From NCBI RefSeq assembly GCF_900167095.1, contig NZ_FUXG01000002.1:186001-250000 (forward strand): a stretch of DNA of 64,000 nucleotides. Reading direction: 5' to 3'. The number at the start of each line of letters is the position of its first letter. The stretch's first letter is position 1. The notes under the pieces are model-generated. The model had not been told where the DNA came from and searched no databases. It saw nothing but the letters and a program-made list of their open reading frames with translations. A program made the position numbers and the translations under genes. This stretch comes from Oceanospirillum multiglobuliferum. GTDB lineage: Bacteria; Pseudomonadota; Gammaproteobacteria; Pseudomonadales; Halomonadaceae. Below are positions 18,853 to 28,741 of the stretch, one piece after another.

Positions 18853-19683
18853 ATGAATAGCTCAGACCAACCTTTAAATACGCCTATTTTAGTGATGGAC
18901 TCTGGAGTAGGCGGCCTGTCTATTGTGCAAGAGATTCAGCGCCTTAGTCCTGAGCGTTCGGTGTTGTATTTGGCTGATAATGCGGCATTTCCTTATGGTG
19001 ACAAAAGTGAATCTTGGCTGGTAGAGCGAGTAGTGGCTTTGGCATTAGCACTGGTGCATCGCTACCCTATTCAACTGATGGTTTTAGGCTGCAATACCGC
19101 TAGCACAGTGGTGCTGCCAGCACTGCGAGCTGCACTTAATATTCCGGTGGTAGGGGTTGTGCCTGCAATTAAACCTGCCGCTTATTTGTCTAAAACTAAA
19201 CATATCGGTTTGCTAGCCACTCCCGGTACAGTAACTCGCAGTTATACTGATCAGTTAATTACAAACCATGCCGAACATTGTCAGGTCAGTCGATTAGGTA
19301 CAACGGAAGTGGTGAAATTGGCAGAAGATAAGTTGGCGGGTCGCGCTGTCGATTTAGACCGACTTTTACAAGCGGTTCAGCCACTGTTCCAAGTTTCCAG
19401 CATTGATACTATCGTTTTAGGCTGTACACACTTTCCATTATTAAAAGCAGAGCTTGAGCAGATCTCTCCACGGCCTATCACTTGGGTCGACTCTGGCTCT
19501 GCAATTGCTCGCCGAGTGGAAGAGTTGCTATCCAGTGCAACACTTCAGAAGCATAAAGCACAGCATAAAGCGTTGTTAACCGCAGAGGTTACGCTTGGCT
19601 CTCAGCTCTATCAGTCTTTAAATCAATTAGGCTTTGATGAAGTAGAGGTTTTTGAAGTGAGCAGTCTAGGCGCATTGGCTTAG
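18853..19683 (+). CDS. murI: Glutamate racemase
   Basis: A 276-residue cofactor-independent racemase that makes D-glutamate for peptidoglycan in the cytoplasm. The catalytic pair is present: Cys80 in GCNTAS and Cys191 in GCTHFPLL, with D16-S17 in MDSGVGG binding substrate. Length is normal. The ribosome site upstream is weak. It lies 102 bases after the Asp-rich lipoprotein and converges with the DUF2835 gene. Confidence 0.96.
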   Translation: MNSSDQPLNTPILVMDSGVGGLSIVQEIQRLSPERSVLYLADNAAFPYGDKSESWLVERVVALALALVHRYPIQLMVLGCNTASTVVLPALRAALNIPVVGVVPAIKPAAYLSKTKHIGLLATPGTVTRSYTDQLITNHAEHCQVSRLGTTEVVKLAEDKLAGRAVDLDRLLQAVQPLFQVSSIDTIVLGCTHFPLLKAELEQISPRPITWVDSGSAIARRVEELLSSATLQKHKAQHKALLTAEVTLGSQLYQSLNQLGFDEVEVFEVSSLGALA

Positions 19684-19710
19684 ACCGCTCTATTACTGAA
19701 GTATTTAGAC

Positions 19711-19932
19711 TTAAACTATTCGCTCAATCCCTTGAAGCTTGTGATTATCCCCAACGGTCACTCTAAAGCGGCCATGTATACCATTGTGAGTGACGAAAGG
19801 GCGAAACACGTTGGCGGGTAATTGTACCCGCCTGCCGTATGTGTCATGCACGATCACGTTTCTAACCTGACCGCTGTAATAGGACATATATTCTTCCGCA
19901 CTGACGCTGATTGAAAAAACATATTCCTGCAT
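19711..19932 (-). CDS. DUF2835 protein
   Basis: A 73-residue beta-rich protein of the DUF2835 family, function unknown. It begins MQEYVFSISVSAEEY and holds the typical RRVQLPANVFRPF stretch. It starts only six bases after the end of the NAD-glutamate dehydrogenase gene, so it is very likely co-transcribed with it; the association suggests but does not prove a linked role. Confidence 0.85.
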   Translation of the reverse strand: MQEYVFSISVSAEEYMSYYSGQVRNVIVHDTYGRRVQLPANVFRPFVTHNGIHGRFRVTVGDNHKLQGIERIV

Positions 19933-19938
19933 AGACGT

Positions 19939-22900
19939 TTAGGCCTCCAATTGTACCTGTGCTAAGTCAAACAATTCACGCATTGCCACTGAGAAGATTG
20001 GGAAGCCAGCTTTGCTGCCAGAGCTGATTTCGGCCAAAATTTTCTGCCAGCGTTTCACTTGATGCTGATGGCGCGCCATCCATTGAGAGACACGCTCTTC
20101 AACTTCTTTGACACCGTCCTCCATCTGGATCACGCTAATCGCCAGAGCACGGCTCTGCCAATCAAGGTCATCACGGAAGGTTTCCCGAGCCAACGCTTCC
20201 CAGCTGTCGTGTACTTGCAGTTTGGTAATCTGCTGGCTAACCCATTGTAAATCAAGCTGATGCCCCAGTTCAAAGTAGACCTCAGCTACACGCTGAAGTT
20301 TCTCACCGGTCACACGCTCTGCTTCAACAACGCCTAATAGTGAATACAAGCCCGATGTAGCTGCCACTTGGTCGGCCAGTGCTTCAGGCACACCTTGCTC
20401 AACTAGTGTTGCGCGACGCTTGCTCCAGCTTTCCAACTGTGCACCACGTAAACGTTCGCCAATGGTCTCACTCAACATACGCACTTTTGGTTCGTATAAA
20501 GCTATCACATCAGATACTGCCATATTGGCCAGATGTGGACGTAAGAACCAGCGGGTTGCACGACGAATCAAACGCATCAGATCTAGCATCATGTCGTACT
20601 GGGTTTCACTTGAAACCTGATAGTCTAAAGCCTCAATGCGTTGCCACAGCTGATTCAAACCAAAAACTTCACGTGCCACTACATAAGCGCGTGCAATTTC
20701 AGCTGCTTCCGCACCAGAAGAGTCGATCAAGCGGTGGATAAAGGCAATGCCACCATGATCTACCAAGTCATTAGCCAATTGGGTTGAAACGATTTCTCGT
20801 TTTAGGCGGTGATTGTACATTGCAGGTTTAAATTTCTGCATCAGCACTGATGGGAATGCGCGCTCCATCTCTTTTTCAATAAAGGTATCGTCAGGTACGT
20901 TCGATGCAAGTAAACGTTGCTTTAGATCGGCTTTAGCATAAGAGATCAGCACTGATAACTCAGAGCCTGTTAAACCTTGGCCTTGGTTGAAGCGCTCTAA
21001 CAAAGCTTCGTCACTTGGAATAAATTCCAATTCACGGTTTAGTTTGCCTTCGCTTTCTAATGCGTTGATAAAGCGGCGGAACTGGCCAATACCATCTTTA
21101 GCGGTCAGTTTTGCTAAACTTAACGCTTGTGACTGGGTGTAGTTGTTACGGAGTACCAGCGCACCTACTTCCTCTGTCATCGCCTCTAGCAATTCATTAC
21201 GTTGCTTAGCGGTCATGTCTCCTTGGCTGACAATTTCATCCAAAAGAATTTTAATATTCACTTCATGATCCGAGCAGTTCACACCGCCAGCATTATCAAT
21301 AAAGTCAGTATTAACTAGGCCGCCGTTCAAACCGTACTCAATACGTGCACGTTGGGTGAAACCAAGGTTTCCGCCCTCGCCAATTACTTTAGCCCCCACT
21401 TGTACACCATTGATACGCAGTGCATCGTTGGCTTTGTCACCCGCATCGGCATGAGTTTCTAGGCTAGATTTAGCATAAGTACCGATACCGCCGTTCCAAA
21501 TTAGATCAACAGGTGCTTTCAGAATTGCAGTGATCAGATCGGTTGGTGCCATGCGGTCTTCTTTGATTGCAAAGCGAGCCTTCATCTCTGGGCTAATTAC
21601 AATAAACTTAGCTGAGCGTAAAAACACGCCACCTCCTGGAGAGATCAAGTTTGCATTGTAATCTGCCCAGCTTGAGCGTGGCAGATCAAACAAACGACGG
21701 CGCTCTTTAAAACTAGCCGCAGATGCAGGATTTGGATCAATAAAGATATGCATGTGGTTAAAGGCGGCCACCAACTGAATATGTTCAGATAGCAGCATAC
21801 CGTTACCAAACACATCACCCGCCATATCACCAATACCCACTACGGTGAAATCTTGGTTTTGTACGTTATGGCCCAACTCGCGGAAGTGGCGCTGTACAGA
21901 CACCCACGCACCACGGGCGGTAATGCCCATTTTCTTGTGGTCATAGCCATTTGCGCCACCAGAGGCAAACGCATCTTTTAGCCAGAAACCATGTTCAAGA
22001 GAAATGCTATTGGCAATATCAGAGAAGGTTGCAGTGCCTTTATCTGCTGCAACTACCAGATAAGGGTCATCCTCATCATGGCGCACAACATTTTTCGGTG
22101 GTACAACTTCGCCACCTACCAAATTGTCGGTGATATCAAGCAGGGCATTGATAAAGATTTTGTAGCAAGCGATGCCTTCTTGCAGAATCGCGTCACGATC
22201 ACCGCCTTCAGGTGAGCGTTTGCAGACAAAACCACCTTTCGCACCAACTGGCACGATGACAGAGTTTTTCACCTGCTGTGCTTTCACTAAGCCCAAGACT
22301 TCTGTACGGAAGTCTTCGTGACGATCAGACCAGCGCAAGCCACCACGTGCAACTTTGCCACCACGTAGGTGTACGCCTTCGACACGAGGTGAGTAAACAA
22401 AAATTTCAAACATCGGGCGCGGCAGTGGTACGTCTGGAATTTTCTTGGTGTTCAGTTTGAAAGAGATATAACTCTTGATCTCACCGCTGGCATCAGTTTG
22501 ATAGAAGTTGGTTCGCAGGGTAGCGCGAATCAAGTCTAGATAACGACGTAGAATAAGGTCTTCGTTCAAGCTCTGTACTTGATCTAGCGCCTCAATAATC
22601 TCGGCACGTAGTGTTTTTGCCGCTTCTTTGTCGTATTGCACTTCTGGGTTGAAGCGCAGCTCGAATAGCGCAACCAGTTGGCGTGCAATAGCAGGGTGAT
22701 TGCCTAAGGTGGCGGCAATATATTCCTGACCAAAGTTAAAGCGGATCTGCTTCATGTAACGGGCGTAAGCGCGCAACACACTGACCTGGCGCCAAGGTAG
22801 ACCCGTAGTCAGCACTAAGCGGTTAAAGGTATCGTTTTCTGCATTACCTGCCCAGATATGGCGGAAGGCATCTTGTAGCGCTTCTTTGATCTGCGCCAAA

Positions 22901-24792
22901 TTCACTTCTTGCTGTGCTGCTGGCTGCAAAGAGAAGTCGTGAATCCAAATAGTACGACCATCACTGCGATCAATTTCGTAAGGGTGCTCACCCACAACGC
23001 GCATGCCTAGGTTTTCCAGTACAGGAATAATGTCGGATAGCGGTAATGGCTCATCGGCATGGAACAATTTGAACTGGATATGCTGACTATCAGCCTCAAG
23101 ATGACGGTAAAAGCTCATGGTCACATTTTGCTGATCGTTGATCTGATCAATATAACCGATGTCGAGTACTGCAATGCGTGAGTTGAAATCATCACTGTAG
23201 CTGCCAGGGAAGGCGTCACGGTACAGCGCCCAATAGTGGTTAGCTTTCTCTTCGCCGTAACCTTCAATCAGAGCTGAGTAAAGGTCATCACTCCAAGAAC
23301 GTGCAATGGCCATAACCCGTTTTTCGATGGCTTTAACATCAAATTTAGGGGCGTCATCACCTTTGAAGCGTAACAAGTATTGTGTGCGTGCTAACGTCGA
23401 CTCAGAGAAATAAGTATGAAACTCTAAGCCAGTGGCATTTAATTCTTCCCATAACACTTCGCGCACTTTATGGCGTAGCTCTGTGCAGTAAATATCCCGA
23501 GGCATATAAACCAAACAAGAGAAAAACTTACCGAAGCTGTCTTTGCGAATAAACAAACGTACACGACGGCGCTCACGAATATTCAGAATACCCAAAACGG
23601 TTTCTGTCAGTTCGTAGGTATCTGTTTGAATCAGTTCATCGCGGGGAAACACTTCCAAGATCTGAACAAGATGTTTGCCGCTGTGGCCATTTGGATCTAA
23701 ACCTGATGCCTCAACCACTGCGTTAATCTTCTTACGCAGGATAGGCATACGACGTGGACTTTCGTTATAAACTGAAGCTGTGAATAAGCCTAAGAAACGG
23801 CTTTCACCCACTAAAATGCCTTCAGCATTAAAGCGTTTAATAGTGATGTAGTCAGGATAGGCAGGGCGGTGCACTCGGGCATGCTCAGACGCTTTGGCAA
23901 AGCTGAGAAGCTCAGGGATCAATACCAATTGGCGCGCATCTAACGCCATACCATCACGGGATTGTGCGCGATAGCGTGGGTCGTCGAGTTTCAGAATACC
24001 CAGCTCTGCGCCTTTTACTTGCTTGAGAATACGTTTGCCATTTTCTTCTACAACATCGTATTCGTCATAGCCTAAGTAAGTGAAGTGCTCGTCATTCAAC
24101 CAGCGTAAGAAATCAACTGCTTCGGTAAGATCAGCTTCACCTAGATGAGGCGGACGGCTTTGTGCCAGTGCTTCGCATAGCGCACTAGACTTATTTCGCA
24201 TTAGATCAAAATCGGCTACGGCTGTGTCGACTTCACGTAGCACGCCAATCATCGCATCTCTTAGTGCATCAAGCTCAGCTTTTGCCGTGTGGCGGTCGAC
24301 CTCGATATACATCAAAGACTCAGCCGCTGCATTTAACTCATCTGAGAACTGATCGTTGCGGCTAGAGAATTGTTGCACTTGATGCTGTTCATCACGCACA
24401 AAATTCAATACGGTGTTATGAATAGAGTGTACGGTAATGTCTCGGTTTTTTAACTCAACACGTATCGAGTCCACTAAAAATGGCATGTCACGTTGTAGAA
24501 TCTCGATGACAGTGTGGGTTGACTGCCAACCATCTTGCTCAAAATCGGGGTTATAAACTCGAACTTTGGGTGCTGTAGCATCAAATTTCTGTAGGAAGCG
24601 CCAAGTGGAAACCGTTGCGGCATACAGGTCATCTGGACGGCGCTCAGAAAGCTCCTCTAATGAGGCTGATGCATAATAAATATTGGCAAAACGGGTTAGT
24701 GTTTGAACTTGGTCTTCGGGAAACTTTGTTGCGAGCTGCTCCTCTAACTGGCTGAGGAATTTTTTATGACCTTCACTGGCTGGATACATCAT
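19939..24792 (-). CDS. gdhB: NAD-specific glutamate dehydrogenase, large type
   Basis: A 1617-residue enzyme of the L_180 class, which oxidises glutamate to 2-oxoglutarate and ammonia with NAD for amino-acid catabolism. The long N-terminal half contains ACT-like regulatory segments; the catalytic core has the VPVGAKGGFV lysine loop and a Rossmann region with GIGDMAGDVFGNG. Length matches the pseudomonad enzyme (about 1600). The gene starts with two adjacent ATG codons after a GAGGTGAG site. It is one of the longest genes here and shows no frame break. Confidence 0.95.
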   Translation of the reverse strand: MMYPASEGHKKFLSQLEEQLATKFPEDQVQTLTRFANIYYASASLEELSERRPDDLYAATVSTWRFLQKFDATAPKVRVYNPDFEQDGWQSTHTVIEILQRDMPFLVDSIRVELKNRDITVHSIHNTVLNFVRDEQHQVQQFSSRNDQFSDELNAAAESLMYIEVDRHTAKAELDALRDAMIGVLREVDTAVADFDLMRNKSSALCEALAQSRPPHLGEADLTEAVDFLRWLNDEHFTYLGYDEYDVVEENGKRILKQVKGAELGILKLDDPRYRAQSRDGMALDARQLVLIPELLSFAKASEHARVHRPAYPDYITIKRFNAEGILVGESRFLGLFTASVYNESPRRMPILRKKINAVVEASGLDPNGHSGKHLVQILEVFPRDELIQTDTYELTETVLGILNIRERRRVRLFIRKDSFGKFFSCLVYMPRDIYCTELRHKVREVLWEELNATGLEFHTYFSESTLARTQYLLRFKGDDAPKFDVKAIEKRVMAIARSWSDDLYSALIEGYGEEKANHYWALYRDAFPGSYSDDFNSRIAVLDIGYIDQINDQQNVTMSFYRHLEADSQHIQFKLFHADEPLPLSDIIPVLENLGMRVVGEHPYEIDRSDGRTIWIHDFSLQPAAQQEVNLAQIKEALQDAFRHIWAGNAENDTFNRLVLTTGLPWRQVSVLRAYARYMKQIRFNFGQEYIAATLGNHPAIARQLVALFELRFNPEVQYDKEAAKTLRAEIIEALDQVQSLNEDLILRRYLDLIRATLRTNFYQTDASGEIKSYISFKLNTKKIPDVPLPRPMFEIFVYSPRVEGVHLRGGKVARGGLRWSDRHEDFRTEVLGLVKAQQVKNSVIVPVGAKGGFVCKRSPEGGDRDAILQEGIACYKIFINALLDITDNLVGGEVVPPKNVVRHDEDDPYLVVAADKGTATFSDIANSISLEHGFWLKDAFASGGANGYDHKKMGITARGAWVSVQRHFRELGHNVQNQDFTVVGIGDMAGDVFGNGMLLSEHIQLVAAFNHMHIFIDPNPASAASFKERRRLFDLPRSSWADYNANLISPGGGVFLRSAKFIVISPEMKARFAIKEDRMAPTDLITAILKAPVDLIWNGGIGTYAKSSLETHADAGDKANDALRINGVQVGAKVIGEGGNLGFTQRARIEYGLNGGLVNTDFIDNAGGVNCSDHEVNIKILLDEIVSQGDMTAKQRNELLEAMTEEVGALVLRNNYTQSQALSLAKLTAKDGIGQFRRFINALESEGKLNRELEFIPSDEALLERFNQGQGLTGSELSVLISYAKADLKQRLLASNVPDDTFIEKEMERAFPSVLMQKFKPAMYNHRLKREIVSTQLANDLVDHGGIAFIHRLIDSSGAEAAEIARAYVVAREVFGLNQLWQRIEALDYQVSSETQYDMMLDLMRLIRRATRWFLRPHLANMAVSDVIALYEPKVRMLSETIGERLRGAQLESWSKRRATLVEQGVPEALADQVAATSGLYSLLGVVEAERVTGEKLQRVAEVYFELGHQLDLQWVSQQITKLQVHDSWEALARETFRDDLDWQSRALAISVIQMEDGVKEVEERVSQWMARHQHQVKRWQKILAEISSGSKAGFPIFSVAMRELFDLAQVQLEA

Positions 24793-25166
24793 CGCTCACC
24801 TCTGGGGGGCTGGAAATCGTCAATCGGGTGAAAAACTATTTTTGTTTTTCTTTTCAATCAGCTTTGATGAAAACATAGTACAAAATGACTAGGCAGTGTG
24901 AACCCTATTACAAAAAAGCATAGCACCCGAAATTATGCTTATAACCTGAGTCGCATTCTAAAGGTCAGATGTGAAACAAATATTATTGGCCTTAGATCTG
25001 CTGGCTCATGACATATAGTCAGGCGCTTCAGGTTATGACTATACTAACGCTTTTTTTATCGGCTAGATCAAGGCTGCCTATAGATAGTTTTTACCTGTAA
25101 TCGCAAAAGTGCCCTGTAATTTAAATTGCGACGGCTTTAGCCATTGACTGAAAACCAAGGAATGAC
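24793..25166. promoter_or_regulatory. Leader region of the Bat operon with overlapping inverted repeats
   Basis: This 374-base gap lies between divergent gdhB and moxR. A 9-bp perfect inverted repeat pairs 24941-24949 with 25028-25036. A 7-bp one pairs 25015-25021 with 25036-25042, and the second arm of the first lies in the loop of the second. A T-run at about 25052-25058 follows. The layout could allow alternative folds in a moxR leader, or the arms could be protein sites. No reading frame is evident. Confidence 0.35.
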
Positions 25167-26141
25167 ATGAGTGTTCGTGAAATCTTTCAGACGTTAAATC
25201 AACAGCTACAGCAACATATTATCGGCCAAGAAAGTTTGCTTAACCGTTTATTAATTACACTTTTAGCTGACGGGCATTTATTGGTAGAAGGCCCGCCCGG
25301 CTTAGCTAAAACCAAAGCGATTAAAACTCTGGCTGATCGTTTGGAGGGAGATTTTCAACGCATCCAGTTCACCCCAGATCTATTGCCTGCCGACATTACA
25401 GGTACGGATATTTATCAGCCAGAACACAACTGCTTTAGCTTTCAAGCTGGCCCTGTCTTTAATCATTTCGTGTTGGCGGATGAGATCAACCGCGCACCCG
25501 CAAAAGTGCAAGCGGCGTTGTTAGAGGCAATGGCTGAGCGTCAAGTCACAGTTGGTAATACCAGCTATCCATTACCTGATACATTTTTGGTGATGGCAAC
25601 ACAAAACCCCATTGAGCAAGAGGGAACTTATCCTCTACCAGAAGCCCAGCTTGATCGCTTTTTACTACATGTTTGTATTCATTACCCGAATGCTGAGGCA
25701 GAGCTGAAAATTCTGCGTTTGATCCGAGAGGAGCAAAAGTTTCAACTGCAAAGCCAAAGCTCAAATGAGATTGTGCGGGCGGTTAGCCAAAGTGACATTA
25801 TCAGTGCTAGACAAGAAGTGCTGAATCTTTATATGGCTGAGAGCATTGAACAATACATTGTGCATTTAGTTGACGCCACCCGCCGCCCAGATCTCTATGA
25901 CCAAGATCTTGCGCGCTGGATTGAATATGGCGTAAGCCCACGCGCCACTTTGGCTTTAGATCGCTGCGCTAGAGCAAAAGCTTGGTTGGCTGGTCGCGAC
26001 TTTGTGACCCCTGAAGATGTACAAGACTTAGCGCCAGATGTGTTTCGCCATCGTTTAATTTTAAATTATGAAGCAGAGGCAGCGGGTTTTAATGCGGACC
26101 AAGTGATTAGCCATCTGATTAACGTGGTGCCTGTGAGTTAA
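25167..26141 (+). CDS. MoxR-family AAA+ ATPase
   Basis: A 324-residue AAA+ ATPase of the MoxR type, thought to act as a chaperone for von Willebrand factor A proteins. Walker A is GPPGLAKTK (42-50) and Walker B LADEIN (103-108); the sensor stretch ATQNPIEQEGTYPLPEAQ is typical. An AAGGA site precedes the ATG. It is the first gene of a six-gene operon, two bases before the DUF58 gene. Confidence 0.93.
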   Translation: MSVREIFQTLNQQLQQHIIGQESLLNRLLITLLADGHLLVEGPPGLAKTKAIKTLADRLEGDFQRIQFTPDLLPADITGTDIYQPEHNCFSFQAGPVFNHFVLADEINRAPAKVQAALLEAMAERQVTVGNTSYPLPDTFLVMATQNPIEQEGTYPLPEAQLDRFLLHVCIHYPNAEAELKILRLIREEQKFQLQSQSSNEIVRAVSQSDIISARQEVLNLYMAESIEQYIVHLVDATRRPDLYDQDLARWIEYGVSPRATLALDRCARAKAWLAGRDFVTPEDVQDLAPDVFRHRLILNYEAEAAGFNADQVISHLINVVPVS

Positions 26142-26143
26142 CT

Positions 26144-27154
26144 ATGTTGGCACTTAAGCAGATTCTGCGACCACTTGCACAGGTTCTGAAGTTAAAGACT
26201 GTAATGCAGCAGCCTACAGTGGTGGGCTCTGATACGGTTTTCTTACCTGAGCTTAACTTAGCGCAGCTATTGGCCTGTCAAAAGCAGAGTAGCGGTATTG
26301 GTGCTAATTTGAGGATGCCTTCTCGCTCCATGTTGGCAGGGCAGCATCGATCCACTCGTCAGGGAAGAGGTATGGAACTGAGTGAAATCCGTAACTATCA
26401 AGCGGGTGATGACATTCGTTTGATGGACTGGAAAGTAACGGCTAGAACGCAGCGCCCACATACCAAAGTGTTTATGGAGGAAAAAGAGCGCCCCGTACAG
26501 CTAGTGGTTGACCTATCTGCCAGCATGTTATTTGGTAGCCAGCGTAGTAAGGCCGAGCAAGCCGCACACTTAGCAGCCACTTTAGGCTGGGCGATTGTAC
26601 GTCAAGGTGATCGCTGCGGTGGCTTGGTTTTTAATGGTACGCAACACCAACTCATTCGGCCTAAAGCACGTCAGCAAGGTCTATTGCCACTATTTCAACA
26701 ACTTTGCCAGTTTGCCCCAATGCTTGTTCAGCCTGAAGGTCGTTCAGAGGCAGGTAGGATGAATCAAATGCTACAGTTGGTGGCTGCCCAAAAAGGGCAT
26801 GGCAACTTATTGGTGATTATCAGTGATTTCTGGAGTTTAGATCTTGCAGGTAAAGCGCTCTTGCGTCGATTAGCCTCTAATCATCAGCTTCTCGCTATTC
26901 ATATTTCTGATCCATTAGAATATCAGCTACCTAATAGCCCTTGTTATCTAGTTGGGGGACAAGCTCTCTCACAGACGGTATTTTTTGATGGACATGATAA
27001 AAGTGATCGGCAGCGATACCAGCTACTTTTTGACCAACGTCAACAGGGGCTAGAAGAAATGCTGCTTCAAGTTGGAGGCTATTACATCCAGCTCTCGACA
27101 ACTGAGCATGTGGCTGACAAACTGAAGCGCTTTTTCACGTTGCATAATAAATGA
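26144..27154 (+). CDS. DUF58 domain protein
   Basis: A 336-residue protein of the DUF58 family, which usually follows moxR and contains a degenerate vWA fold. The hallmark is GDDIRLMDWKVTARTQRPHTK at about 89-109, and a metal-site-like DLSASM stretch lies further on. It is likely cytoplasmic, unlike many DUF58 proteins that carry N-terminal helices. Its start lies two bases after moxR. Function: probable partner of MoxR, by gene association. Confidence 0.88.
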   Translation: MLALKQILRPLAQVLKLKTVMQQPTVVGSDTVFLPELNLAQLLACQKQSSGIGANLRMPSRSMLAGQHRSTRQGRGMELSEIRNYQAGDDIRLMDWKVTARTQRPHTKVFMEEKERPVQLVVDLSASMLFGSQRSKAEQAAHLAATLGWAIVRQGDRCGGLVFNGTQHQLIRPKARQQGLLPLFQQLCQFAPMLVQPEGRSEAGRMNQMLQLVAAQKGHGNLLVIISDFWSLDLAGKALLRRLASNHQLLAIHISDPLEYQLPNSPCYLVGGQALSQTVFFDGHDKSDRQRYQLLFDQRQQGLEEMLLQVGGYYIQLSTTEHVADKLKRFFTLHNK

Positions 27155-27242
27155 AAAATTTAAACTTATTGAAATACAATATGTTAGCTTTGCATCTTTT
27201 AGCTCGATGCCCGATAGATAACGCGCAGTAGGAGCCCCGTTA

Positions 27243-27719
27243 ATGAGCACCGCGCAAAACCTGATAGATCAATTAAAAGACATTCACGTGCCTGCACCTG
27301 ATGCGGGCTGGACACCTGCGTTGACGCCTTTTTGGATTATTAGCGCCAGTGTTGTATTGATACTCCTGCTGCTGTTTTTGGGTCGTCGCTACTATCTTCG
27401 AACACGTAATCGCCGTTATGCCTTAAATGAGCTAGAGCAGATGCGCAGACGTTTTCAAGAGCATCAACAGCGCCAACGTTTTTTAAATGAACTGAACATG
27501 CTACTGCGCCGTATGGCAATGGTGCACTATGATCGTGAAGAGGTTGCCCCCTTATCGGGTTCCGCTTGGCTTACTTTTTTAGATCGTAGTGGTCGAACCA
27601 CGGTTTTCAGTGATGGCATTGGGCAGTCTTTAATTCAAGCCTATGAAGAGATGCCTGACGATATCAATGAACCTGAGCTGACAGAGGCTGTAGAACAGTG
27701 GATCAAGCGGCAACTCTGA
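27243..27719 (+). CDS. DUF4381 membrane protein
   Basis: A 158-residue protein with one membrane helix (about 30-48), followed by basic residues and a cytoplasmic helical part. It matches the DUF4381 family, regularly found between DUF58 and batA genes. An AGGAG site lies 8 bases before the ATG. Its 3' end overlaps batA by 22 bases, which points to coupled translation. Confidence 0.82.
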   Translation: MSTAQNLIDQLKDIHVPAPDAGWTPALTPFWIISASVVLILLLLFLGRRYYLRTRNRRYALNELEQMRRRFQEHQQRQRFLNELNMLLRRMAMVHYDREEVAPLSGSAWLTFLDRSGRTTVFSDGIGQSLIQAYEEMPDDINEPELTEAVEQWIKRQL

Positions 27720-28726
27720 TCAGCCAACTCGACTTTGTTTGGCCTTGGGTATTTTTGTTATTACCGCTGCCTTGGCTGATCTATCGTTTCCTGCCTGAAG
27801 TGCCGGCTCAACAAGTGCAGCTGAAAGTGTCGTGGCTGGCACAATACCGTACAACCAACAAAGATCAGTCTGTAGGCTTATCAACAGGTCGACTCGCCTT
27901 GATCTGCCTGCTTTGGTTGTTATTGCTGACAGCAACCAGCCATCCTCAGTGGGTTGGTGATGCTGTACCTATTCCAAATAAAGGCCGCGACCTTCTCTTA
28001 GCTGTGGATCTGTCTGGTAGCATGCAAATTCCTGATATGACACTAAAACAGCAGTCAGTTGATCGCCTCACCGCAGTAAAAGAGATTGTTTCTAACTTTG
28101 TGCTTAAACGAGAAGGCGACCGCTTAGGTTTAGTTGTTTTTGGAACACAAGCTTACCTACACGTCCCCTTAACTCATGATCGCAACACAGTGGCGGCACA
28201 ATTAAGCGAAATTCAACTGCGTATGGCGGGTGAAAATACAGCGATTGGTGACGCGATTGGCTTGGGTATTAAGCGCTTAAAAGCCCAGCCGGAAGAGGGG
28301 CGTATTTTGATCTTGCTGACCGATGGTGCCAATACCGCCGGCAGTATTGATCCAATACAAGCTTCTCAGCTAGCAGCTGGCGCTAAAGTAAAAATTTATA
28401 CCATTGGTATTGGTGCTGAATCTATGGAAGTGGAAAGCCTGTTCGGTATGACCCGACGTGTGAACCCCTCTCAAGATCTAGATGAATACAGCTTACGCAC
28501 CATCGCAAGTAATACAGGTGGTAGTTATTTTCGTGCCAGAAGCACCGAGGAGCTAAGTGCTATCTATCAGGAACTTGATCGCCTTGAACCAATCGAACAG
28601 CAAAGCCAAGTATTTCGACCAAGGCACAGTTTATTGCATTGGCCTTTGTTGAGTGCATTACTTCTAGTGATGACCAGCTTGGTCTGGAGCCTAATTAAAA
28701 AGCCAATACGGCGTTTATTATCATGA
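27698..28726 (+). CDS. batA: BatA-like vWA membrane protein
   Basis: A 342-residue inner-membrane protein: two N-terminal helices (about 13-32 and 64-80), a vWA domain with a complete metal site (DLSGS at 104-108, later TDGANT) and a C-terminal helix (about 311-330). Bat proteins were linked to aerotolerance in Bacteroides and to stress tolerance in Leptospira; the molecular job is unclear. The start is a GTG inside the end of the DUF4381 gene, with AGAGG ten bases upstream. Confidence 0.88.
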   Translation: MDQAATLISQLDFVWPWVFLLLPLPWLIYRFLPEVPAQQVQLKVSWLAQYRTTNKDQSVGLSTGRLALICLLWLLLLTATSHPQWVGDAVPIPNKGRDLLLAVDLSGSMQIPDMTLKQQSVDRLTAVKEIVSNFVLKREGDRLGLVVFGTQAYLHVPLTHDRNTVAAQLSEIQLRMAGENTAIGDAIGLGIKRLKAQPEEGRILILLTDGANTAGSIDPIQASQLAAGAKVKIYTIGIGAESMEVESLFGMTRRVNPSQDLDEYSLRTIASNTGGSYFRARSTEELSAIYQELDRLEPIEQQSQVFRPRHSLLHWPLLSALLLVMTSLVWSLIKKPIRRLLS

Positions 28727-28741
28727 TTCAACTGATCTGAT

